A DNA stretch of 64,000 nt, taken from the NCBI GenBank assembly GCA_024516155.1, contig JAJJXM010000028.1:186001-250000 (forward strand). Reading direction: 5' to 3'. The position numbers and the translations under genes are program-made. The notes below the pieces were generated by a model. It was not told the origin of the DNA, did not search any database, and saw only the letters and a program-made list of their open reading frames with translations. Positions 47,686 to 58,907 of this stretch are shown piece by piece (position 1 is the first letter of the stretch; each line of letters begins with the position of its first letter). This stretch comes from Pyronema omphalodes. Its lineage: Eukaryota; Ascomycota; Pezizomycetes; Pezizales; Pyronemataceae.

Positions 47686-49199
47686 GCTCCCGCGGGCAGC
47701 CTGAGATCTGGGAGTGGTCTGTGCTGTAGGGTAGGAGACAGCGAGCAGGTAGATGGAGGATCGAGGGACCTGTAGGCCCTGCAGCCATAGTTCCCGCTCT
47801 GCTCGGCTACTGGGTGCAATATCACGACGTTCTGAAGAACAGTGTCAGGATTCGCACTTGAAGAACTTGAGGAATTGGATGGTGTTATACTTGCATGAGA
47901 AGCAGGTGGAATTCACAGGAAGTTTCGGTCAAAATATCGCTGAATAAACTAAACTTCACTGTTTACTCCACTTCCACCTCGAGCGATAGAAAACGGTTTC
48001 GTCTTCTTCAAACTGTTACAAATCACCCTCCAATTCAGTCGAATCTTCAATTTTCAATCTTCAATCCACGTCACTCTTCCTCCTCCCAGCCAGCCTTAAC
48101 TTCTCGGGTATTTCAAAGCGGGGACCATGACAGCACATCCAGCACCTGCAAGCCGATCGTGTGTGCACCAAGGTCGGCAGCTGCGCGGGGATCGTGTTAG
48201 CGATTGGTCGCCAGGCAAAACACGCGAATCAAAGGAATCAATGGGGCTAAAGGAAAGCGGGTCACAAGCGCCGACAGGATGTTCTCAGCATGTGTATACC
48301 GAAATCGGTATGTTAAGGCGTTCGGTAAATCGTGGGGTGAGTGGGAGCATGAGGTAACTACAAGCCGAAGTACAGAAGCGATTCCGATTAGGAAGTGGAA
48401 GCGACGTGGACCAGGACTCTTGGTGATGGTCACAGAATGCGACGCCAGGCGATGTAAGCGTAGAGTATGAAACTGAGAGTGATGTGCTGGTAGTTTACAC
48501 AATCCACGTCGGTATGCGAGAGAGCGGGTGGAAGCGAGAGGTAAGAGTGTAGGATTCTACCTATTCATGGACAAGATCTGGGAAGCTTGTGGCCTGTGCT
48601 TAAGCGGAAGCCTTCTGTCAAATTCAACAGGAACTTGGGAGTGAATCTGGGGAATAGGTCCTGCATGCAGTTTCCCTCGTCTCCAAATGTCAAATTTCGT
48701 GCGCATGCTCATTGTTTCTCTAGGGTACTGGTTTCGAGAACCACCGAACCGCTGGTCTGGTATGATACATTTGATTCAAGACAATCCTTCCCCACGGCAT
48801 CAACCATCTAGTCTACAGTCCTGGAACAAGGGAACGCTGTGACCAAAGTGGGGGTTCTGATGAAAGTTATTCATGAGGGATTTCAGTATCAAAAGCTCAA
48901 AATATTTTTCATCCGAAACATCCTCTTTTCCGTTGGTTATTCTCCAACCTTACTCTTTAAAGCAACTGACAGCTTTGTTAGTATTCGGGGGATAAACCCC
49001 ACGGCCATACGGCCTCACAAAGGTACCTCGAATGCGAAGGAAATAATTCCCCATCCGGGCCAAATATCTCCAAGCCACATCATGCCGAATCCCGTTCCGA
49101 ATCCCTCAGCTTATAAAGACGAGCTTCTGAATGCGAAACGATCGGCGCTCGCTTACAGATATGCTTAGGCATGGCTGATGGCGGCTATCGTTGACCGAT

Positions 49200-50650
49200 C
49201 AACCTTTTGGAGTAGATGACTTAGTCCTTAGCACGTGTTGTCGATCCTCCGGAGTTTGGTATGTAGTGTCGGCTCCTCGTGTGATGCCCATCTCTAAGCA
49301 GACACCACATCACCCCTGAAGAAACTGCGAATTCAACTGCCGCTCGCAGAATTGGCGCAGCCGCAGTTGGAAATAGCTTTTCGGATAACTTTCGTCTAGC
49401 AATACAAATGGAAGCGGTGTATTGACAGTTTTCAGCTTCCGCGATGATGATCTTGCAGGGAAAAGAGGACCGAGGCTCACAACCCTTATTCATCAATGAC
49501 ACGTATGCTAATCATGATTGGTTGGTTGCATGACGTTCCTATCGGGCAGCACGAAACATTTTCTCCGATTTTCGCTCTGAGTAATTCGGGAGTAATGGCG
49601 GTAGAGCGTAATCCGATCTTACAAACCTTAATAATCACCACGTGTGTCGATCCTCAGTTGATTGTATGATGTTCGTCCATAGGACACCCCGAAATGTCTT
49701 CCGTTCACATAATTAACGCGCAGACGCCGGAGATTCGTTAGCAACCATCGGCTGGTTGTCGGTCGTTAATCGCAATCACTAGCAAACAAACTCCGAAACA
49801 TCTTCACTGCCTTCCTTGAAGTGTCACCCTGATGAGTTCCACCAATCATTTTCTGGTAGCTGGAAAAACAGAGTGGTGACCCAACAATTCCACGTTTCAT
49901 CTCCCGGTTAGATGGGAGTACTATGTGCTACCAAATCCACTGCCGCCCGCAGACGCGGAAATTTGTTTTTTCGCTTCTCCTCTCGGCGCTGTCGGAAGTA
50001 CGTCGTCATAACTTGCGAAATTCCGAGACATCGAAACGCAGAAACCACGTCAACTCCTTCCCCTTGAATAATAAATCCCCAGGAACGTCAATACCCTGAA
50101 AAAGTCACACAAAAATACCCTGTTGGACTAAGTTACCTGTCAAATTTTTTGGGGTGACCCAATCACACATGTTGTCGATCTCATCAATCCTAAACAGCCG
50201 TACCGAGTAAACCAAAATACCTTCCTTCATAGATATACCTAGGTTCGGACATAATTCGGTGGGATAAACGGTAAATAGTAAACCGTCATCACGACTTTCC
50301 AAAACATCGTCGTAAATCCCTGCTGAAGAATTCTACAACAGGAGTTTGTTTGCTAGCAATCGGTACATGCTGGCGATTTCATCAGATAAATAGCCTAAGA
50401 ACCCGAGTTTCCTAGCTCCCGCCCCCACTGCCGCCCGCAGCCTGCAGATTCCGGAGATTCGTTTCCGTATGACAGACTTCGTCACGAAAGTAGCTCCGAA
50501 ACATCACCGCCTTGCTTGTCAAGGAATTCCTTGATGAATCCCCTAGTCATTTCTTTCAGAAGGTTAAAACTCGCCCTTGACCACGCTGAATGCGTAATCC
50601 ATAATCCGTACACGTGGGAAAGGTTCCATCAATACCCAACAACCGAGAGA
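49200..50650 (-). repeat. Diverged repeated segments sharing LRAAV-encoding and CGATC motifs
   Basis: At least three, perhaps four, related segments. A motif like CACGTGTTGTCGATC recurs near 49231, 49638, 50164 and (weak) 50366. A motif like ACTGCCGCCCGCAGACGC recurs near 49336, 49706 (partial), 49936 and 50427; on the minus strand three of these read LRAAV. Two copies also share CTCCGAAACATC followed by CTGCCTTCCTTG- or CCGCCTTGCTTG-like sequence (about 49789 and 50488), reading MFRS on the minus strand. Spacing is irregular (about 200-530 bp), so this is an old, scrambled duplication. Confidence 0.45.
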
Positions 50651-50700
50651 CAACCTTCCCAACCCTGTCCCACATCCGTCAGTTCCTAGGCTCGGCTATA

Positions 50701-53700
50701 AAATAAACATAATGAAACACCATCTCAAGAAATCCCTGACTACTCCTGAAGAATTCTGATTCAGGCAAATTGTCACTTACTCCCGGCACATCCATTCATC
50801 CCGAAAACTCTGCAAATCGAATTTTTCTGATGGCGAGTTGAGATAGAGGTCCTGAACCTGAAAGAAATGTTGACTCAAGACCCATCAAAATAATTTTATA
50901 TATCACCATCCTAAAACACCGAAAGCCTGAAACTCCTTCTCCTTACCTCGGGCTATATACCGAAGCGTGTCGAAATAATCTATGTATGTATAGTTAACTC
51001 TATTCGACTCAGATGACGAATTCCCCCTCAGCCGCACAGGATACAGTATCATCCCCCCCCCCCCCCCCCCGGTGCGGTACAAACCCTAAAAGCCACGATC
51101 CCTCAAGCCCTGAATCATCAAGCCCTAACTCCCAAACCCTTATTCCATCCTCCACGTAGCAAAAGCCGTCTTCCATCTTTCATCTTTCATCTTCCATCTT
51201 CCATCTTCCATCTTCCATAAGCCCGTTACGATCCATGAAAACCTCAGTCCTCGGTACCTAGATTGTTAAATATAAATAGAGAACGTTAAGAATTCGGTAT
51301 GTTTTATATAATCTGAGAAACATCAACATCAACAACAACATCTCCGGTACCGCTATACCGCACGTGCACGCGACAAAACCGGATGGTCGGGCCGAGGGGG
51401 GAGGGGAGGGCATAGGTAGTCACGGGATCCCGGATGAGGGTTGTAGGTGGATATGTATGTATGTACATACATGCATAGGTATCTATATCTGTCTTATTCC
51501 GATATGTAGGATTCTGCTTGATATCTGTAGCCCAGTGTTTGGTGTTCAGTATAGGTGTGGGAGAGACGGAATCATAAGGAAGGGAAATATAATATGTATA
51601 TGTGTCTATCCTTGGATATAGATCACAATATATCAGTTTATAAATAGACTAATATACTTCATCCTTCATCCTTCCTGCTTCCTGCTTCCTGCTTTCTGCT
51701 TCCTGCTTAATTCTCTATACATATAAAAAACAAAGAAAAAAAAAAGGTTAAACAAATATATATAGCAGATACAGCAGATGCAAACGGTGCACGGAAGAGG
51801 TTATGCTATGTATCTTATGTACATATATGGAGTTATCCAGGAACATTAGTTAATAACTACAACACTACGCTTATTTTATTTTCTGCTTAGTAAAAACAAA
51901 GCAAGTGTATGTACATAGAGTGCATATGGTGCATATGTAAATATGTAAATATTTATGTATGTGCATAACAAGCACAAGATGTAGGCGAATGAAATGAAAT
52001 GAAGGGGGTAGTGTGGGGCTGTGGGGGGTTCTGTTTTAGTTTCAGTCCAAGGAAAAGGGGAAATCCATAAACCAAACGATCCTGAAACACAGGTATGTAA
52101 ACACGGGGGTAATATTTTGTCTATGTTTCTAGTTTCTGGCTTCTGGCTTCTGTTTCAGCCCAGTGTCGGTGCCTTAGGTTATGTACATATGTACATAGAT
52201 AGTTATCGTGACCAAGTTGCCTATGGACATTGTACATAGCTTTAGGACGGGGCGTTCGAGATATTGGAGGAGGCAGAGGCAGAGGTAGAGGCGACGCCAT
52301 GTAAGACAAGGTGCAGTGTATGTAGTGTGGTGTATATGCTATCATATGGTATTGCGCGTTCCTGAAGGCTGATGAGACGAGGACGAGCTCCCTTCGGCTT
52401 GAGTAGTTGTGCTGGTGGCTTTCGGATGTTTGCAAGCTTGCAACTATGTATCAAACCCCACGATTATTTAGATCTTCTACATGAGACTCGGGCTATGTAT
52501 GTAGAGTAAAAGGACCACGCCCATCCAAGTATCCCTATTTAGATCGGTGTCCAGACATACCATCTGTATACCATACCCCACGGATCTCTTGTGCCTGTCA
52601 CTAAGTCACTGATTAAGCTCATGCTCAAGATCCCGTACCCCACGGTTGTGGCCGTCGGCGTGATTTGGGAGCCGGGGGTGAAAGCTTATGGGCTTATGGG
52701 GGCTTATGGGCTTATGGTTCCTCTACCATACCATAGATATCAATAATGAATCGGACTACGGGATCTCGGCGAACGCAGTCCAGCTCGTAAGCTCGGTCTG
52801 TTGCTTTGTTGCTTTGGTGCTTTGTTACAGTGGACTGGACTCTATGCTACAAGCAGGTGGTCTATGCCATAGACGAAACGAACGAGGAACGAGGAACGAG
52901 GACATGACGGGCGGGCACTACAGTAGCAGTATGGTGTTTCTAACCCGACTTTCAAAGGCGAAAGGCGAAAAGGAGGGGTTATCACCATACTGTAGTTGAA
53001 GTTGGCAGCATCGCGATTCGCCATAGTATTAGCTAGACTACCCTAAGCAATTCCTGGATACACATGTACCGTTACCAGTTCCCCCTCTCCAATCGCCTCC
53101 AATCCCCCCGATCTCCCCCGGTCTTCCCTTACCCCCAGTTTCTCCCCGCTTCTCCCCGCTTCGCCCCGTTTCCCCCGCTTGTGGCGAAGTCACGGAAACA
53201 ACATGGTATAGTTGGACACCAATTAATCCCCAGCAGTTTCGTGGTGCGGTCCGGTTCGATACCAAGCCACCGGGGGGGACGGGGGGAGACGAGCTAAAAT
53301 CCTCGATAATCTTGGATCGTTTAAACCGTTGATCTTGAACGGGGTTCGGTTCGGATGTTTGGATGTTTGGGATGTTTGGATCTCGTCGTGTGTAGAGTTG
53401 CCACCGGGCCGGGCAGGGTCTGGACTTTGGATTATGGATATGTATGGGGGGCTTGGGGCTTGGTTTGGTTGGATTTTAGATAGGCTTTACCGCAATGCAG
53501 CGCACGTCGCACGTTGCATGTAGCATGCTTACAGCAACTCTATGGGTACGGATTCTTGTGTCGAGGATGTAGGGACTGTAGGATATGTAGGGTCTGTAGG
53601 GTCTGTATTCTTGGCTATTGGCTCTCGTGATATACTGAACTCTTCTCCGGTTTTATGTTTTTAACTTTCGGCTTCTTTTGACTTCGAAGTTCTTCAAGGT

Positions 53701-56700
53701 TCTTTACATTAGGAACACTCTTGATTCTTTTTACAGCGGTATGTTTGTACAGTAATTCATCATAGCACCGAATTCTGCAAGATTCCAAAATTTTGATATG
53801 AGTTTTGAAGGCCTGTGTAAGTTTTCTCGGTCGGAGTGTTTTCTTGGAGACTTTTAGGGGCTCGGTAGAAACTCTATATGCCTACAGAGTACAGGCATAC
53901 AAATAAACTTGGCGATAATTCCTACAGGTTTTATGCCACTGCACATCAGAATGAGGCTCGAGCATCCCGATTACGTGCTCACTGCCCACGAGTACTCCCC
54001 GTGCATATTCCTATGTGATCTTAGCGATAATTCAGATGCAGCAAAGCCAGTTAAAGCCTGCAATTCCTCATTGCCAAGAAAGACAAAACCATCTCCTTTC
54101 CTCCAGTCTCCTGTTGCACGCACAGCGCACGCAATCCGAGCAATTACAGTACAGTAGGTGAAGTTTGTTCTAAACCTAATTCTTTCGTACATGTGTGAGA
54201 TCTTGTAAAATTTCCACCGGAATCCCTCCGTATGTCATCGCCGGTATTCTTGGCGGCGTTTTAAGGGAATGAAAAAAAGAGAGGAGTTTTCAGGATTTCC
54301 AGGATTTTTGGGATTTACAGATTTACAGATTTCAGGATCTCGGGATTTTCGGGATTTACGGGGGTTCGGATTTTGTATGTCTGTACGCGGGTTGTTGGTC
54401 GATGATTGATTTGTACGGGCGGCGAGAAAACTTTCGGCGTTTGGGGTGGAGTTAAGGATTGATCATGGATGGAATTTGACCGTTCCCGCACTGTGTCACC
54501 ACGACGACGACCAAGACCACAACCACGACTACGACCACTCGGCCCTGTATTCGGTCCCGTACCATAGATCCGTTATATTTTCTCCAGTCGATCGTATCTA
54601 AATCCGGATATGGTGTTATTTGTATACAAATGCCATGTTGGTTTCTCGGTTATTATATTTTTTTGCTGGTCTTTTCAAAGGGTTGTGTTGGTTACCTGTT
54701 GTCAATAAGACAAAACAAAACAAACTATATTCACCGGTAGATCGGTGAAGATTGGCAAGCATGTCCAAACTTCATTTTGAAAATTATTAAAAAGCCAACG
54801 CAAAAGGAGCAGTATAGCGAGTGCCGTTCGACGGGTTGTTGCAGTTGATTAGAGTTTCAGTCGGTTGAGTGGAGCGAGGTCCACTAATCCATTTCCGGAG
54901 CAAACCGAGTGATGGAGAGTATACGCTTAACTACTTTGGGCATGAAGGGAGTGATATCAAGTGAAGATTGACTCCACTCTGCCCCTCAGCTGCCCCGTTG
55001 CTTTACAAGGCTTAGTTGATTAGCAAAATGTCAGCGGTTGTCCGGGAAACCTAAGAAAGACACAAAAAAAAAGAAGTTGTACCCTGGAAGCCCAGACTCT
55101 GAATTTCGTCGCGGGGTAAAAAGTTTTCAAAGCGGTACATGTCTGTATCGTCATACATATAGCTAGTGAACCGAAAACCAAAACCAAGGCTCCAAAAACC
55201 AGAAGTTTCTTTTGAGTTCTGGATAGATAACTACGATTTGCATATCTCCTGTATGCATATCTACAATCTTGATACATAACCATGATGATGATCCGCAGTC
55301 TTGTCATTTTAGTATGGCATAAAAAATCCCTTTAGTCCACTACGGATAGCCGCTGTAGATCGGTCACTACAGTCTACCAGTTACCTTGATATGAAGTCTC
55401 TATGACTCTGACTTTTTCTGATCCGCAGTCCTTAGTAGTTTAGTAGACGAAGAGACGAAGAGACAAAAAGACGAAATCGCAAAACGCGCAGCCGTAAAGC
55501 CCTGCACTGTCCTGTCATGTCTTGACCTGTCGTACATAGCCGAAGCTTGAGTCAAAGCCTGAGTCAAATCCTGAGTCAGAGCCGGAGTCAGTCCCGTATG
55601 TACATCTATCAGTATGGCTATCAATCTCCCCCTCTTCCTGCCTTGGTTTTTCAACGTTTCCTGCGGTAGTGTCCTGCATCTTGAAGGTCAATGGCGCCCG
55701 TAAAAACTCGCTCGCTTCTTTGGATAGGAAACTACTTTCTCGCTTCATATGTGCCTGTAGCATGTACACTACCCTACCCGGCACCCGCAGCCCCGCAGCC
55801 CCGCAGCTCCGCTTCCTTATGACTTGACTTATGACTTACAGACACTGTGACACCGGACACCCCGTGCTCCCTGGGCTCCCTGGGCTCCGGACTGTCCCGG
55901 CCGGGCTACCGAGGCTGTTTGGCATCATACTACAGACCTTAGAAAAAAAACTTCAATAATTCCCAGCAAATCAGTAAATCAGCAAATCAATAAAAATCCA
56001 TATCCCCAAAACCCCCTCCCGTTAACAATTCCATATCCGCAGCAGCCCGAACCCCGAATCCCCGAACCCCAAATCCCAAAATTAAAATCAAAGCCGGGGG
56101 GGGGGGGTTTCAATTCCCCAATTACAATTTTCCGTTTACTTTTTTCTTTCTTTAATGATCTATTGTTATCTGGTACTGTTGACCGCCGTTACAATCAATA
56201 TGAAGCTAGCGTATCATATCATCCTACATCATATCATCCTACATAGCGAATATTTTTTTTTCTTCAAAAAATTGCGGACTACAGATTACGGACTACAGAT
56301 TGCGGATTGCGGAATGCAGATTCCAAAACCACGATGTACAGCGGACTACGATACAGCGGGTTGCGTCATAGGGCGACGGACACTAACTATAACCTATCGC
56401 GAATGTAGCTAGGTCTACGGGTAACGTTGTCCCGTACTGTACTGTACCTGTTGAAGGCCTTGCTTTGGTTTGCGGTTTGTGGTATGGGGTATGGGGTATG
56501 TATGAACAGTAGCTGGTAGCTCGCGGCTCGCAGCTCGCTTGAGGGGTGGAGGTTAAGTGCGTGGAGGTGCTGGCTTGACGGTTGACAGTGACAGTGACAG
56601 GTCTATGTACTCCCAGCTATAGGGGACACGGGGTACGGGGTACGGGGTAGGGTGACTGTAACTGTTGACTGTTGACTGTTGACTGGTGACTGTAACTTTC

Positions 56701-58055
56701 ATGTACGCCTACATACGCACCTGAATATTTTCCTGGATCCTGACTCAGCGGTATATGGAGTAGAGTCTTGAAATATGTATTGTGAACCACCCCCCCCCCC
56801 CCCCCCCGCCCCCCTCCCGGTGCCAGAGTGCTGCTTTATTACCACCCGACCTGGGACCTACCGGATTGGCCTCAGGAATATAGAAATAACCTCATATGTT
56901 GATGGTCTGTCATCTATGGTTTCTTGTGTTGATGGTGCTGATTGGGGTTTACCTGAGGCTTTGGTTTACCTCAACCTTTACCTCAACCTTTACCTCAACC
57001 TTTACCTCAACCTTAACCCCAGGCTATCTATACCTCAATCTTTACCTCAATCTTTACCTCAACCTCAACCTTACCACCACCCAGTCATGACCTTACTCTA
57101 CCTCCCCCCATACCCACCATCCCCGTATCATCAGCAGGGTCAATATCCGCCATTTCTAACCTCAGGTTCACGGCTGTCATCTGTATGACTCCCGACGGCC
57201 GACTCCCCTCAGTCCCAATTCCTCACTATCTTACCATCACTATCGTACCATAACATAACATACCAGAACTCTATGAAAGGTTTTGAGTTGCTTTGTTTTT
57301 TCTTTGTTTTTTTGGGTTCTTGTGATTTGGGGGGGGGGGGGGGGGGGGGTTTGGATGCTTTTGGTTACAGGTTACTGGTTACAGTTCCCGTGGTAGCGGT
57401 GGTGGTGGGTTTTATTAGGTTCTGCTTGTTCTTGTGATATTGTTGAATCCCCGTGCCGGTGCTGCAGTTAAGGATGGATAATCATCACGGGGTTCTAAGT
57501 TTCCAACATCTGTAACTTCTCTTTAGTTTTCAAAAATGACCGAACTGAATTCAACTCAACTCATCTTCACCAATCATTCACAATCACAATCACAAGCGAA
57601 AAAAGTGGACCAAAAGTATTTGTTTGTTTGTATCAGAATCAATTCTTCTTCCTCTGTCCTCTGTCCTCTCTCCCCTCCCCTCGAAAAATGCAAATATACC
57701 AATCCAATCCAATTCCAATCCAAGCCATGCCATACCCCCTTAACTCCGTTAAAAAAAATAAAAAGTTGTACAATGTTCAAAAGTCGAAATAATACAATAT
57801 GATAAAAATGAAGTCCCAAAATAAAAATAAAAATAAAAATAAAAAACGCCACTCCGTTCCCATGCTATTCCATGCCATGCCATGCTTCGCTGCGCTTTGC
57901 TTCGCCTCGGTTCGCTGCTCAACTATGTAAAAAAAAAGATGCCGCTCCATGCCCTAAAAATACAAAAGACTCCTGTCCCATGAATATGATATGATGATAA
58001 AAGAAAAGAAACAAAAGAAAAAAATAAAGAAAGGAAAGTCGTGATCAAGATGTGT
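50701..58055. other. Satellite-rich intergenic region downstream of the acidic-protein gene
   Basis: No gene recognised. Features are CTTCCAT units (51170-51215), a run of 18 C (51053-51070), CCTGCTT units (about 51672-51708), TGTAGGG units (53570-53605), GAGTCA-type units (55548-55590), a C run (56789-56807), a 12-bp CTCAACCTTTAC repeat (about 56970-57070), a run of 21 G (57329-57349) and AAAAT units (57820-57842). Short unique stretches carry only broken frames. The last few hundred bases are probably the 3' UTR of the minus-strand gene ending at 58056. Confidence 0.55.
56964..57070. repeat. 12-bp tandem repeat CTCAACCTTTAC with variants
   Basis: About eight copies with sub-variants CTCAATCTTTAC and CTCAACCTTAAC. 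Because the unit is a multiple of three, one frame reads as repeated YLNL, giving a spurious open frame. Confidence 0.85.
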
Positions 58056-58907
58056 TTAATAAACCAGGGTTGCTAAGCGATCATCGATAAAGGTTGGTGA
58101 TGATAACCGAGAGTCATAGTATGAGGAGATAGAAAGGAGGTCTTTGTGACCTTGTGATGATGAGGATCTATGACAAGCGGAAAAGTAATCGGTGGCATGT
58201 TGTTCGAAAGTTGCGGCCATTTCAATTGTTGGGCTTGGGAGTTCGGAGTCTGATTCTTCATCTGACTCGTCGCTGCAAAGGCTTGGTGGACGGTGGGAGG
58301 TGGTTCTTGTGAGGGTGTACATTCCATCTTCTTCTTCTCCTTCTTCTTCGAGCTCCTCTTCTGTTGCGTAGTCGGTCTCGTAGTCTTCTTCTTCTTGTTC
58401 TTCTTCTGAGTCTTCCTCTTCTTCACTCTCCTCAATGTCGTCGAGAAGACAGACATCGGCTGTGAATGAGGTTCTTCTGGCAGGTTTGGTGGGAACGGAG
58501 ATGATCTTGTCTTCAAAGATCTCCTCGAATTCCTCCTCATCGTAATCACTCTCAGACTCGTACTCGCTGTAGTCCTCCTCAGAGTCAACTTCGGACTCTG
58601 AGTCGGAGGAGTCGTCGCTGTAGTCGGCTGCTAGAGATCCGTACTCCTCTGATGATGAAGGAGTTGATCGGACTGTGTTGTAGTACCACTTCTCTTGCTC
58701 GGCCTCGGCGGTGTTGATGTGGATCATGAGAGAGTCAAGGAGGTTTGCATGACCTATGACGAGAGAGTTAGTTAATGGATTTTTTTAGGATTGGTGTTAA
58801 GACATACCAACTAACAAGCGAAGGTTGTGGTCACTGCGGTTTGCTTCTTGTGAAAGCTTTGAGCGAGCTTTGTGAGCGAGGTAGAAAGTTTGAGTTATTG
58901 AAGTCAT
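58056..58907 (-). CDS. Conserved fungal protein of unknown function, acidic
   Basis: Minus-strand exons 58808-58907 and 58056-58753 with a 54-bp intron (donor GTATGT, acceptor CATAG) give 265 aa. Residues 1-60 form an amphipathic, conserved-looking block: TFYLAHKARSKLSQEA, then HNLRLLVGHANLLDSLM and EQEKWYYNT. I remember this block from many ascomycete hypothetical proteins, none with a known function. The rest is highly acidic: Asp/Glu/Ser-rich at about 78-115, Glu-rich at 138-176 and again 194-204. Between them are a basic PTKPARRTSF patch and a C-terminal Ser-rich tail with YYDSRLSSPTF. No membrane segment or signal peptide is visible. Acidic, disordered tails suggest binding to basic partners, but nothing in the sequence proves a role. 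Confidence 0.8.

Larger units (their letters stand above)
44200..50700 (-). pseudogene. Decayed coding-like region of unknown family
   Basis: This 6.5 kb differs from its surroundings: satellites are almost absent and composition is balanced. The minus strand shows protein-like fragments separated by stops and frame changes. Examples are an FKYLLSELV-containing helical fragment (44882-45073), a fragment with TYTETSELRYLEK (46507-46689) in the same frame as 46699-46971, one with a repeated LRAAV motif (49221-49502), and one with RIDEIDNMCDWVTP (50105-50302). I do not recognise the family. Ancient duplicated genes or a transposon remnant are both possible. It is not a single intact gene, and part may be ordinary non-coding DNA. 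Confidence 0.35.

Noticed and set aside
19733..55040. Shared AAAATGTCAGCGG at about 19733 and 55027 as ends of a transposon
   Set aside because: A 13-base match is expected by chance in 64 kb; there is no extended similarity, inverted partner or target duplication.
58073..58588. 171-codon Arg/Lys/Ser-rich frame inside the acidic-protein gene
   Set aside because: It is a frame shadow of the Glu-rich coding sequence; the spliced 265-aa model has a conserved N-terminus and proper intron.
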